From CAYOSF01 sp964406605 (GTDB lineage Bacteria > Chloroflexota > Dehalococcoidia > DSTF01 > RBG-16-68-14): 64,000 nucleotides of DNA. Shown one piece after another: positions 25,838-34,786 of the stretch (its first letter is position 1; each line of letters opens with the position of its first letter). The DNA is taken from positions 62,001 through 126,000 of the forward strand of contig CAYOSF010000005.1 in assembly GCA_964406605.1 (NCBI GenBank). The letters run 5' to 3'. The position numbers and the translations under genes are program-made. The notes under the pieces were generated by a model that ran no database searches, had not been told where the DNA came from, and worked only from the letters and a program-made list of their open reading frames with translations.

Positions 25838-27211
25838 ATGAGCCATACCCTCGATAGATGGACAGCGGTGATCCTGGCGGCGGGCCAGGGGAAGCGCATG
25901 CGCTCGTCTCTGCCGAAGGTGCTTCATGCCCTGGCGGGCCGGCCGATGGTGCGCTACGTCCTCGACGCTGCTCGGGAGGCGGGCGTCGGCCGCTGCGTCG
26001 TCGTGGTTGGACCGGAGGCCGACAGCGTGCGGTCCGCGGTGGGGGACGGCGCGGAGTGCGTAGTGCAGCCGGAGCCGCTGGGTACCGGCGACGCCGTCGC
26101 TCAGGTTAAGCAGGCCGCGGGCGACGCGGAGCAGCTCTTGGTGCTGAACGGTGACGTGCCGCTCATCACACCCGCGACGATTCAGCAACTGGCGCGGCTC
26201 CACGAGGAGGGGGCTGCCGACCTGACCTTCCTCACGGCGAAGGTGGAGGACGGAAGCGGCTACGGCTGTGTGGAGCGTGACGGACACGGCCAGGTCACCG
26301 GAGTGGTGGAGGCGCCCGAGCGCGAGGGGGCCGCGGAAGGCCCGGCCGAGATCAACTCCGGGCAGTATTGCTTTCGTGCCGCCTGGCTGTGGGCGAACCT
26401 GGCGTCCATACCGGAGGCGGGCAACGGAGAGTACTACCTGACTTCCTTGGTGCCGATCGCGGTCCGGGAGGGCGCCACTCTTCTCCCGGTGCCCGCTGTC
26501 GATCCCGACGAAGTGCGGGGCATCAACGACCGCGCGCAGCTCGCAGAAGCCGAGGCGCTGCTGCGCCGGCGCATCAACCGGCGACACATGCTGGCAGGCG
26601 TTTCTCTGGTGGACCCGGCGACGGCGTACATCGATGCCGACGCGGTCATCGGGCGCGATACGGTCGTCGAGCCGAATACGCGCGTTCAGGGCCGCACGGT
26701 CGTCGGCGAGGGCTGCCGCCTGGGTCCCGACAGCACGCTGCGTGACGCCACGATCGGCGATAGCTGCCAGGTCGTGGCCTCCACGGTGGAGGAGGCGACG
26801 CTGGAGGACGAGGTAGACGTCGGCCCGTACAGCCATCTGCGGGCGGGCGCCTATCTGTGCGCGGGCGCGTACGTCGGCAACTTCGCGGAAGTGAAGAACT
26901 CACGGCTGGGCCGGGGCGTCAAGATGGGCCACTTCAGCTACATCGGCGATGCCGACGTGGGCGAGGAGACGAACATCGGCGCCGGCACCATCACCTGCAA
27001 TTTCGACGGCGTGGTCAAGCACAGGACCCTGGTCGGCCGCGGCGCCTTCATCGGCAGCGACACGATGCTGGTGGCGCCGGTGAAGCTGGGCGACGGCGCC
27101 CGGACGGGCGCCGGTTCCGTGGTCACCAAGGACGTACCGCCGGGAGCCGTGGCCGTGGGAGCACCGGCACGCGTCATCCGCACGCCGAATGAAGGGCGCG
27201 AAGAGACATGA
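25838..27211 (+). CDS. glmU: Bifunctional GlmU: N-acetylglucosamine-1-phosphate uridyltransferase / glucosamine-1-phosphate acetyltransferase
   Basis: 457 aa, full length. The N-terminal nucleotidyltransferase has ILAAGQGKRMRSSLPKVLH, EPLGTGDAV, LVLNGDVPLI and INSGQYCF. From about residue 255 a left-handed beta-helix of hexapeptide repeats begins, containing HLRAGAYLCAGAYVGNF and the acetyl-CoA site GAGTITCNFDGV. The enzyme makes UDP-GlcNAc for the wall. No ribosome site is visible before ATG 25838. Its last four bases overlap the next gene (ATGA). Confidence 0.96.
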   Translation: MSHTLDRWTAVILAAGQGKRMRSSLPKVLHALAGRPMVRYVLDAAREAGVGRCVVVVGPEADSVRSAVGDGAECVVQPEPLGTGDAVAQVKQAAGDAEQLLVLNGDVPLITPATIQQLARLHEEGAADLTFLTAKVEDGSGYGCVERDGHGQVTGVVEAPEREGAAEGPAEINSGQYCFRAAWLWANLASIPEAGNGEYYLTSLVPIAVREGATLLPVPAVDPDEVRGINDRAQLAEAEALLRRRINRRHMLAGVSLVDPATAYIDADAVIGRDTVVEPNTRVQGRTVVGEGCRLGPDSTLRDATIGDSCQVVASTVEEATLEDEVDVGPYSHLRAGAYLCAGAYVGNFAEVKNSRLGRGVKMGHFSYIGDADVGEETNIGAGTITCNFDGVVKHRTLVGRGAFIGSDTMLVAPVKLGDGARTGAGSVVTKDVPPGAVAVGAPARVIRTPNEGREET

Positions 27212-28512
27212 GCGGCGACAGCTGGTTGGGCGTCGTGCTGCTGGTGGCTGCGCTCGTCGTGCTCGTCGTCGTCACGGCGGCGGAGGCCGGCGTCGTCTTC
27301 GTCGACCGCCTGAGGCTGCGAGCGTTCGCCACCAGGGGCACGCCTGGAGCGGCCTCGCTCGACACACACATCCAGGAACGGCGCGCCTTGCTCGGGTCGT
27401 TGGCGGTTGCCCGCAACACCGCCGTGGTCCTGGGCATCGCCGTCGGCACCTTCCTCGTGTTGCGGGAGACGGGGTTGACGTGGCTGGCGCTCGCCGCAAC
27501 GATGGGCGGCGCGCTGCTGGCGCTGGTCGTACTGGAAGCCGTTCCGCGTGTGCTGGTTGCCAGCAGCCCGGAGCGTTGGGGCGTGCGGTTGCTGCCGGCG
27601 ATGCGCGTGTTCCGGATCCTCTTTGGGCTGCCGGCGCGTCTGCTCGACCTAGCGGCCGGCGCCCTGCTGAGGTTGCGTGGCAGAGAGGAACGCGGGGAGC
27701 AGCCCGATGAGGCAAGCGAAGAAGAGGAAGAGCTGCTGCGCCTGGTGGAGATGCGCGAGGGGAACGGCGGAGTTGAGAACGGGGAGCTGGCGATGGTTCG
27801 CCGCATCGCCAACATGGTGGACCGCGCGGTGCGGGAGATCATGGTGCCGCGTATCGACATGGTGGCGGCGGAGGCGGACGCCAGCATGGAGGAGGTGCTC
27901 CGGCTGGTGCTTGAGCGAGGCTACAGCCGCATCCCGCTCTATGAGGAGACCATCGACAACGTTGTCGGCGTGGTGTACGCGAAGGACATCCTGAAGTACT
28001 TGGCGGACGGCCGGCGGCCGGCCTCCCTGCGAGACATCGCGCGGCCACCGTACTTCATTCCGGAGGGGAAGCACGTCGATGAGCTGTTGGCGGAGCTGCG
28101 GGAACACAAGATCCACATCGCGATCGTGGTGGACGAGTACGGCGGCACGGCCGGCCTGGCCACCATCGAGGACGTCTTGGAGGAGATCGTCGGTGAGATC
28201 CAGGATGAGTACGACCGAGAGGAGGCGATCGTTCAGCGGATCAGCGATGCCGAGGCGATCATGGACGCTCGGGTGAGCCTGGACGAGCTGAACGAGCTGT
28301 TCTCGCTGCAGATACAGGGTGAGGACTTCGATACGCTGGGCGGCTTCGTGTACCATCAGTTGGGCCGGATGCCGGCGCCGGGTGACGAGGTGCGGACCGA
28401 CGGCCTTACGCTCCGGGTGCTTTCGGTGGCCGGCCGCAGGATCAAGAAAGTGCGCGTGATGAAGACGGCGCCGGTGACGGTGGCGGATGAGGGAGGGAAG
28501 GACGCCAGCTAG
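27208..28512 (+). CDS. CNNM/CorC-HlyC family transporter (hemolysin family)
   Basis: 434 aa. An N-terminal DUF21 domain with about four spans is followed by IMVPRIDMVA and two CBS domains (GYSRIPLYEETIDNVVGVVY and VVDEYGGTAGLATIEDVLEE). A C-terminal CorC_HlyC domain follows (LGGFVYHQLGRMPAPGDEV). The family is linked to magnesium and cobalt homeostasis in the inner membrane; CBS domains sense adenine nucleotides. It is translationally coupled to glmU by a 4 bp overlap. Confidence 0.92.
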   Translation: MSGDSWLGVVLLVAALVVLVVVTAAEAGVVFVDRLRLRAFATRGTPGAASLDTHIQERRALLGSLAVARNTAVVLGIAVGTFLVLRETGLTWLALAATMGGALLALVVLEAVPRVLVASSPERWGVRLLPAMRVFRILFGLPARLLDLAAGALLRLRGREERGEQPDEASEEEEELLRLVEMREGNGGVENGELAMVRRIANMVDRAVREIMVPRIDMVAAEADASMEEVLRLVLERGYSRIPLYEETIDNVVGVVYAKDILKYLADGRRPASLRDIARPPYFIPEGKHVDELLAELREHKIHIAIVVDEYGGTAGLATIEDVLEEIVGEIQDEYDREEAIVQRISDAEAIMDARVSLDELNELFSLQIQGEDFDTLGGFVYHQLGRMPAPGDEVRTDGLTLRVLSVAGRRIKKVRVMKTAPVTVADEGGKDAS

Positions 28513-28773
28513 CCCGGGCGCTGCGGGCGACGGCCGGCGGCATTGGGCCGCTCGGGCGGTGAGCTATCTAGGTGGGGTCAGGCGGTGGAAGGGTGGCGGG
28601 CCGGAAGCTGGGGTAAGATTTCCGTTCGTTCCAGCATGAACGTAGCCCTGCCGTGGCAGTCCATTGAACGTGCTGGCCACGGAGTTGGCATCGCGACGGC
28701 CCCCTGGCAGAAGCCGGTATCCTGAAAGTGGTTCGAGAAAGAGACCTAGGTCGCTTACGCATAAAGACAAGTG
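28513..28773. other. Intergenic region before dprA with two inverted repeats
   Basis: CGTTC/GAACG (28623-28627 with 28638-28642) and CCGTGGC/GCCACGG (28651-28657 with 28676-28682) could fold in RNA. TAAGAT at 28614-28619 could be a -10. No known RNA family motif (SRP, RNase P, 6S) was recognised, and no protein is supported here. Confidence 0.25.
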
Positions 28774-28782
28774 TGCTACAAT
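28774..28782 (+). promoter_or_regulatory. Extended -10 promoter of dprA, near-leaderless
   Basis: TGC-TACAAT; the hexamer ends nine bases before the dprA ATG, so transcription would begin at or beside the start codon. There is no Shine-Dalgarno sequence in that gap. Confidence 0.5.
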
Positions 28783-28791
28783 AGTCGGCCA

Positions 28792-29907
28792 ATGGACAGG
28801 AACGAGCTCCAGTACTGGGTAGCGTTCGGACGCGTGCCACACATCGGGAGGGCGCGCTTCTCGCTATTGGAAGGGCACTTCGGATGCCTGGAGGATGCCT
28901 GGAAGGCCAGTCCGGCCGCCATTCAAGGAGCGGGACTGACCGGCGCGGCTCTCTCGGCCGTGCTCGCCGCCCGCGACAGTATCTCGCCTGCGGAGGAGCT
29001 GGAGAAGCTGGACCGGCTGGGCGTGCGGGTGCTGACCTGGCACGATGAGGCGTACCCCGCGCGGCTCAAGGAGATCTATGACAGGCCTCCTTTGCTCTAC
29101 GTGCGCGGGCAGTTCACCGCGGCCGACGAGTGGGCCGTGGCCATGGTTGGAACCCGGCGGGCGACGGTGTACGGCCGACAGGCGGCGGAGGATCTCTCGG
29201 ACGGACTGGCGCGCAACGGCGTGACCGTGGTGAGCGGGCTGGCCCGCGGGATCGATTCGCTCTCGCACCGGGCGGCCCTGGCAGCCGGGGGGAGGAGCAT
29301 CGCCTGCCTTGCCTGCGGCCTGGACATGGTCTATCCGCCGGAGAACCTGAAGCTGGCGCATGAAGTGATGGAGCACGGGGCCCTGGTGAGCGACTACGCG
29401 CTCGGCATCCAGCCTCGGAGCGAGTACTTTCCGCGGCGCAACCGGATCATGGTGGGCCTCAGTCTCGGCGTGCTCGTGGTCGAGGGTGACCTCAGGAGCG
29501 GGGCCCTGATCACAGCCCGGCAGGCGTTGGACGAGAATAGAGAGGTGTTCGCGGTGCCGGGCAGCATCTACGCGCCTACCTTCCGGGGAACGAACTGGCT
29601 CATTCAGGCGGGCCAGGCGAAGCTGGTGACGCGAGTGGAGGACGTGTTGGAGGAGCTGAACCTGACTATGGCGGTCCACCAGATGGAGGCGAAGGAGCTG
29701 CTGCCGGTCGACGACACGGAGGCGCGCCTATTGCGGCATCTCTCATCGGAGCCGATACATATCGACGAAGTGCGCCGCGAGAGCGGCATGGCCATCGCCG
29801 CCGTGAGCAGCGGCCTGGCGATGCTCGAGCTGAAGGGCATGGTGCGGCAGGTGGGGAACATGAGCTACGTGAAGGCGCGAGAGGAGCGCGCCGCCTACAA
29901 GGCATAG
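28792..29907 (+). CDS. dprA: DNA-processing protein DprA (Smf)
   Basis: 371 aa. The Rossmann-like DprA core shows VGTRRATVYGRQAAEDL, VSGLARGIDSLSHRAAL, LACGLDMVYPPEN, EYFPRRNRIM, GDLRSGALITARQALD and VFAVPGS. The C-terminal 70 residues form a winged-helix (EARLLRHLSSEPIHIDEVRRESGM). DprA loads RecA on incoming single-stranded DNA during transformation. The N-terminal helix-hairpin-helix region is shortened. It forms an operon with topA and xerC; topA starts three bases after its stop. Confidence 0.95.
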   Translation: MDRNELQYWVAFGRVPHIGRARFSLLEGHFGCLEDAWKASPAAIQGAGLTGAALSAVLAARDSISPAEELEKLDRLGVRVLTWHDEAYPARLKEIYDRPPLLYVRGQFTAADEWAVAMVGTRRATVYGRQAAEDLSDGLARNGVTVVSGLARGIDSLSHRAALAAGGRSIACLACGLDMVYPPENLKLAHEVMEHGALVSDYALGIQPRSEYFPRRNRIMVGLSLGVLVVEGDLRSGALITARQALDENREVFAVPGSIYAPTFRGTNWLIQAGQAKLVTRVEDVLEELNLTMAVHQMEAKELLPVDDTEARLLRHLSSEPIHIDEVRRESGMAIAAVSSGLAMLELKGMVRQVGNMSYVKAREERAAYKA

Positions 29908-29910
29908 GAT

Positions 29911-32259
29911 ATGACGAAACGAAGCAAGCGCGGCAAGAAGAGTCTGGTCATAGTCGAATCCCCGGCGAAGGCACGCACTCTCGCCGGCATCCTGGGGCCG
30001 GAGTACGACATTCGCGCCTCCATCGGGCACGTTCGTGATCTGCCGAAGAGCCGCCTGGGCGTCGACATTGAAGGTGGCTTCGCGCCGGACTATCTCATCC
30101 CGAAGGAGAAGCGGGCGGTGGTGCAGAAGATCCGCAAAGCAGCGGACCAGGCGGATGAGATCTACCTGGCGACCGACCCTGATCGGGAGGGAGAGGCCAT
30201 CTCCTGGCATCTGGTTGAGGCCACGGAGCTACAGAACCGGCCCCACCAGCGCGTGGTCTTCCACGAGATCACGCCGGAAGCCGTGCGCGCGGCATTCGAG
30301 CACCCGCGGCCCGTAGACCACCGGCTGGTCGACGCCCAGCAGGCGCGCCGAGTGCTCGACCGACTGGTCGGCTATCCGATCAGCAAGATCTTGTGGAAGA
30401 AGATTCGCCGGGGCCTTTCGGCCGGAAGGGTGCAATCCGTGGCTCTACGCATGGTGGTCGAACGGGAGCGCGAGATTGAGGGGTTTGTGCCTCGGGAGTA
30501 CTGGACCATAGACGTCGACCTGGCAAAGGCCGCGGAGACGGATGCGGCCGTTCCCGGCGGAACCTCTCCGGCGTTCGTTGCCGAGCTTGAGAGCGACGGC
30601 GACGTCTTCAGGGCACGCCTGGTCGGCCTCGCGGGCAAGAAGAAGGTGGAGATCTCAAGCGCGGAAGAGGCGGACCGTCTCACAGCGCTGCTGCGATCGG
30701 CCGCGTACCGCGTGGCCGACGTGAAGCAGAAGCCTCAACTGAGGAGGCCGCGACCGCCGTTCACCACCAGCACCCTGCAGCAGGAGGCATCGCGCCGCTT
30801 CGGTTTCGCGGCCAGGCGCACGATGGCGCTGGCGCAGCAGTTGTACGAGGGGCTTGAGCTTCCTGGTGAGGGACAGGTGGGCCTGATCACCTATATGCGC
30901 ACGGACTCCACCAACATCGCCGACTCGGCGAAGAAGGAGGCGCGGGCGTACATCACCAGGCGCTTCGGAGGGGATTTCGTACCATCGGCTCCGCGGACGT
31001 ACAGGACCAAAAGCAAACGGGCGCAGGAAGCCCACGAGGCGATCCGGCCGACGTCCGTGCTGCGTGATCCCGCGTCACTCCGAGGCAAGCTGAACCGGGA
31101 CCAGATCCGGCTCTACACGCTGATCTGGCAGCGTTTCGTTTCTTGCCAGATGGCGGACGCCGTGTTCGACCAGACCACGGTGGAGGTCGAGGCGCAGCCG
31201 GCCGATGGCTCCTCAACGCTGGCGTTGCGCGCCAGCGAGAGCGTTCTCCGGTTTCCCGGCTACCAGCAGCTCTATCAGGAAATGCGCGACGAGGAAGGCG
31301 GAGAGCAGGAGAAAGCAAACGGCCTGCCGCCGCTGGCGTCGGGAGACTCGCTCCAGCCGGTCGGCTTCCTGCCGGAGCAGCATTTCACGGAGCCGCCGCC
31401 CCGGTACACGGAGGCCACTCTGGTGAAGGCGCTGGAGGAAAACGGAATCGGAAGGCCCAGCACCTACGCGCCCACGCTTTCGACCATTCAGGAACGGGGC
31501 TACGTCAGCAAGGACGGACGGGCGCTGGTACCGGAGGAGCTCGGCTTCGTCGTGAACGACCTCCTGGTGCAGCACTTCCCGGATGTGTTCGACGTGGGTT
31601 TCACGGCTGAGATGGAAGAGGAGCTGGATGAGATCGCGAGGGGAGAGGGGTCCTGGGTGCCGGTGGTACGGCGCTTCTACGAACCGCTGGAGGCGGCCCT
31701 CGAATCGGCCGAAGCCGCGCCGCGCGTCGAAGAGACCACGGACGAGGTCTGTGAGAAGTGTGGCCGCCCGATGGTGAAGCGCTGGGGGCGTTTCGGCCGG
31801 TTCCTCGCCTGCTCCGGATTCCCGGAGTGTCGCAACACGCGTCCGCTGGAGGGGAATGACGCCGGCGGTGAGTCCACCAACGAGACCTGTGACGTCTGCG
31901 GCGCGCCGATGACCATGCGCGACGGACGCTACGGCCGCTTTCTCGCCTGTTCGCGCTATCCGGAGTGCAGAGGGACGAAGACGATCATGAACAAGGTGGG
32001 CGTCGACTGTCCCAAGTGCCACGGCGAGATCGTCGAACGGCGCACACGCAGGCGGCGTACGTTCTACGGTTGCTCGCGCTACCCGGAATGCGATTTCACA
32101 AGCTGGGCGCGCCCGCTGCCCGATCCGTGCCCGCAGTGCGGCGGTCTGCTGGTCGTTGCCGGCCGCGCTCGCCGGGGCGGCCGGCAGCCGGGGCGCTGCA
32201 CGCGGTGCGATTGGAAGGGTACCCTGGGCGAACGAGAGCTGGCGGAGGCGACGGCGTAG
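29911..32259 (+). CDS. topA: DNA topoisomerase I
   Basis: 782 aa type IA topoisomerase. The TOPRIM domain reads LVIVESPAKARTL with ATDPDREGEAISWHL. The active-site tyrosine lies in LITYMRTDSTNI, and EAHEAIRPT precedes the second gate. The C-terminus has four Cys4 zinc-finger modules (CEKCGRP, CDVCGAP, CPKCHGE, CPQCGGL, each with a matching downstream Cys pair). It relaxes negative supercoils. Translation probably couples to dprA. Confidence 0.97.
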   Translation: MTKRSKRGKKSLVIVESPAKARTLAGILGPEYDIRASIGHVRDLPKSRLGVDIEGGFAPDYLIPKEKRAVVQKIRKAADQADEIYLATDPDREGEAISWHLVEATELQNRPHQRVVFHEITPEAVRAAFEHPRPVDHRLVDAQQARRVLDRLVGYPISKILWKKIRRGLSAGRVQSVALRMVVEREREIEGFVPREYWTIDVDLAKAAETDAAVPGGTSPAFVAELESDGDVFRARLVGLAGKKKVEISSAEEADRLTALLRSAAYRVADVKQKPQLRRPRPPFTTSTLQQEASRRFGFAARRTMALAQQLYEGLELPGEGQVGLITYMRTDSTNIADSAKKEARAYITRRFGGDFVPSAPRTYRTKSKRAQEAHEAIRPTSVLRDPASLRGKLNRDQIRLYTLIWQRFVSCQMADAVFDQTTVEVEAQPADGSSTLALRASESVLRFPGYQQLYQEMRDEEGGEQEKANGLPPLASGDSLQPVGFLPEQHFTEPPPRYTEATLVKALEENGIGRPSTYAPTLSTIQERGYVSKDGRALVPEELGFVVNDLLVQHFPDVFDVGFTAEMEEELDEIARGEGSWVPVVRRFYEPLEAALESAEAAPRVEETTDEVCEKCGRPMVKRWGRFGRFLACSGFPECRNTRPLEGNDAGGESTNETCDVCGAPMTMRDGRYGRFLACSRYPECRGTKTIMNKVGVDCPKCHGEIVERRTRRRRTFYGCSRYPECDFTSWARPLPDPCPQCGGLLVVAGRARRGGRQPGRCTRCDWKGTLGERELAEATA

Positions 32260-32264
32260 GAGAC

Positions 32265-33230
32265 ATGGCGACGGCGGCTACGGAGGGCCGCGCCGAACTC
32301 ATCGAGGCCGAAAGGCTAATGGATGCCTATCTCTCCTCATTACGGGCGCGGCGGAACCTTTCCCAATACACGCTGCGGAACTACGCGACCGACCTGCGCC
32401 ACTTCTTTGGCTTCTTGGAGGAGCGTGGGGCCGGCGTAGGCTCCGTGGACCGGCTGCTGATCCGGGAGTACCTCTCGGCGCTCGTCTCGGCGGGCCTTGC
32501 CTCCGCCAGCGTGACCCGCAAGGTGAGTACGCTGCGATCGTTCTACCGGCACCTGCGAGACGAGGAGATCCTGGAGGCCGATCCGATGCTCGGCGTGCGC
32601 GGTCCTCGGCGGGAGAGGCGCCTTCCGGCGTACCTGACCCGCGAGCAGATCGACACCCTTATCGCCGCGGCCGACAGGACAACGCCCCAGGGGCTGCGCG
32701 ACCGCGCGATCGTTGAGCTGCTGTACGCGTCCGGGCTGCGGGTGAGCGAGGTCGTCGGGATAGACGTGGCGGGCGTGAGTTTGGATGAACGTACCGTTCG
32801 TGTGCTGGGCAAGGGCTCACGCGAGCGGTTGGTCCTGATGGGATGGCCGGCCTCCCGGGCGGTGGCGCGGTACTTGGACGAGGGACGACCCAGGCTGGCT
32901 CAGCGCGTGGAGCAAGCGCTGTTCCTGAACCGCGACGGCGGGCGACTGTCGCAGCGGGCGGTGCAAATCATCGTACGGAAGTGCGCCTTGGCGGCCGGCC
33001 TGGACCGGACCGTGCACCCGCACCTCCTGCGCCACACCTTCGCCACCCACATGCTGGACGGCGGGGCGGAGATCCGAGTCGTGCAGACGCTGCTGGGGCA
33101 CGCGGACGTGAACACGACGCAGATCTACACGCACGTCTCGGAGGCGGCCAAGCGCCGCGCGATCGATGAGGCGCTGGACGGCATCGCCCGTATCGAAGAA
33201 GAGCGGCGGAAGTCGCGAGGGGGCGGCTAG
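32265..33230 (+). CDS. xerC: Tyrosine recombinase XerC/XerD type
   Basis: 321 aa. A SAM-like N-terminal core-binding domain (LSQYTLRNYATDLRHFF) precedes the catalytic domain. The active-site set is complete: Arg in ASGLRVSEV, Lys in LGKGSRER, HLLRHTFATHML (H-x2-R), and LLGHADVNTTQIYTH with the second His and the nucleophilic Tyr. Length and solitary position after topA fit chromosome-dimer resolution rather than phage integration. AGGAG overlaps the topA stop, so it is cotranslated with it. XerC or XerD cannot be separated by eye; the symbol follows the dprA-topA-xerC context. Confidence 0.9.
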   Translation: MATAATEGRAELIEAERLMDAYLSSLRARRNLSQYTLRNYATDLRHFFGFLEERGAGVGSVDRLLIREYLSALVSAGLASASVTRKVSTLRSFYRHLRDEEILEADPMLGVRGPRRERRLPAYLTREQIDTLIAAADRTTPQGLRDRAIVELLYASGLRVSEVVGIDVAGVSLDERTVRVLGKGSRERLVLMGWPASRAVARYLDEGRPRLAQRVEQALFLNRDGGRLSQRAVQIIVRKCALAAGLDRTVHPHLLRHTFATHMLDGGAEIRVVQTLLGHADVNTTQIYTHVSEAAKRRAIDEALDGIARIEEERRKSRGGG

Positions 33231-33243
33231 CCGTCTTCTCGTC

Positions 33244-33272
33244 TGGACACAGTGGTTGCCCTCCGCTACCAT
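33244..33272 (+). promoter_or_regulatory. Promoter of rpsT
   Basis: TGGACA (33244-33249), a 17 bp spacer and TACCAT (33267-33272), giving a leader of about 42 bases that contains the GAAGGAGA ribosome site. Confidence 0.6.
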
Positions 33273-33320
33273 GCCACTGTCGCCCGTCAGGCGGCCTAGG
33301 TTCTGAAGGAGACCGTATCT

Positions 33321-33596
33321 GTGGCCCACTCGCTCTCAGCCAGCAAACGGCACCGCCAATCGCTCCGCCGGCGCGAGCGCAACCGCGTTCGCCGGAGCGC
33401 AGCCCGCAGCGCCATACGGGAAGCGCGCGAGAACATCGCAGGAGGCGACCAGGAACAGGCTGCGGCTGCCGTGCGCCGAGCGGTCTCCGTCCTGGACCGG
33501 ACGGCCCGCAAGGGTGTCATCCATGCCAACAACGCCGCTCGCCGGAAGTCTCGTCTCATGCGCCGGTTCAATGGCCTGGCGGCCGCCGAGCAGTAG
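33321..33596 (+). CDS. rpsT: 30S ribosomal protein S20
   Basis: 91 aa, strongly basic. AHSLSASKRHRQSLRRRERN at the N-terminus and KGVIHANNAARRKSRLMRRFN at the C-terminus are the S20 signatures contacting 16S rRNA. Start is GTG 33321 with AAGGAGA about ten bases upstream. A non-ATG start is common for S20 and is used in translational self-control in some bacteria. Confidence 0.95.
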   Translation: MAHSLSASKRHRQSLRRRERNRVRRSAARSAIREARENIAGGDQEQAAAAVRRAVSVLDRTARKGVIHANNAARRKSRLMRRFNGLAAAEQ

Positions 33597-33719
33597 ACGC
33601 GCCCTGACAAGCTCCGCGCACTTTTCGAAGCCCCATTGTGTCTTGCCCGCTTCGCGGCGGGAGGCCCCGCAAGCAGGAGACAGATCCCGTCCAGCGAGCG
33701 TCCGGCGTGGAGGGAGCGC

Positions 33720-34763
33720 TTGAGAGCCCTCATCTTCCATGAGCCCGGCCGCATCAGCGTAGAGGACGTGCCCAAGCCGTCGGCCGGGCCCGGCGAGGTG
33801 CTCGTGCGCGTCGGCGCCACGGCTGTCTGTCACTCGGACATACGCGTCTATCGAGGTCAGAAGCATGCCCGCCCCGGCGTCATCCCCGGCCATGAGGTGG
33901 CGGGCGTGGTTGAGGAGGTCGGCCCTGGGGTCTCCGGGCCGGTCGCGGGCGACCGGGTGGTGGTCTGCCCGATCGTGGCCTGCGGGAACTGCGTCTTCTG
34001 CCTCTCCGGCCGCCGCCACCGCTGTCCGGAACGCCGGACCCTGGGCTATGACGAGAACGGCGGATTGGCCGAGTACATGGTGGCGCCGGCGGCCCTGGTG
34101 GCGCTTGGGCATGTGCTTCCGGCTCCGCCCGGCCTCTCGACGGAACGGGCGTGTTTGACCGAGCCGGTGGCGTGCGTGTTGAACTCGCTGGAGACCTGCG
34201 GGCTCACGGCCGGGCTCAGCCTCGCGATCGTGGGCGCGGGGCCCATGGGCCTCATTCACCTGCTGCTGGCCCGGTTCATGGGAATCGGTCCGATCATCGT
34301 CAGTGAGCCGGACGAGGAGCGCGCCCGGACGGCCCGGCGATGGGGTGCGACCGAGGTCATCGACCCGCGCCGTGGGGAGTTGCCTGAGGCTGTCCTAAGC
34401 CGGACCGGCGGGCTGGGGGCCGACGCCGTGGTGGTAACCACCGGCGCGCCGGACGTTCTGCAGCAGAGCATAGCATCGGCAAGACGGCAGGGGGTGGTGA
34501 ACCTGTTCGCCGGCTTCCCGCCCGACACCAGCGTTCCCTTCGACCCCAACGCAATACACTACGGCGAGGTACGCCTCACCGGCAGCCAGAACGCCTCGCC
34601 GGACCAGTACCGGCGGACCCTTCGATTGCTGCCACGTCTCTCCGAGATCGACGGGATCAGCACTCATCGCTTTCCGCTGGACGAGGCTGCGGAGGCCTAC
34701 AACGTACGCCTGCGCAACGAGGGACTCAAGTCAATCGTGGTTGTGTCGGAGGAAGGTTCGTAA
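33720..34763 (+). CDS. Zinc-dependent dehydrogenase, threonine/sorbitol dehydrogenase-like MDR
   Basis: 347 aa. Catalytic zinc ligands lie in AVCHSD and PGHEVAG; the structural zinc site is CGNCVFCLSGRRHRC with all four Cys. The NAD-binding segment is IVGAGPMGLIHLLLAR followed by VSEPDEERARTA, whose acidic residue favours NAD over NADP. It resembles L-threonine 3-dehydrogenase and polyol dehydrogenases; the alcohol substrate is unknown. Start TTG 33720 is chosen for its GGAGGGAG ribosome site; the upstream open frame has none. Confidence 0.85.
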   Translation: MRALIFHEPGRISVEDVPKPSAGPGEVLVRVGATAVCHSDIRVYRGQKHARPGVIPGHEVAGVVEEVGPGVSGPVAGDRVVVCPIVACGNCVFCLSGRRHRCPERRTLGYDENGGLAEYMVAPAALVALGHVLPAPPGLSTERACLTEPVACVLNSLETCGLTAGLSLAIVGAGPMGLIHLLLARFMGIGPIIVSEPDEERARTARRWGATEVIDPRRGELPEAVLSRTGGLGADAVVVTTGAPDVLQQSIASARRQGVVNLFAGFPPDTSVPFDPNAIHYGEVRLTGSQNASPDQYRRTLRLLPRLSEIDGISTHRFPLDEAAEAYNVRLRNEGLKSIVVVSEEGS

Positions 34764-34786
34764 CGCCGACGCCCGGCGCGCCGAGC

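Noticed and set aside
25477..25899. Minus-strand 140-codon frame between ruvX and glmU
   Set aside because: It overlaps both the glmU start and the strong plus-strand promoter, and has no recognisable domain.
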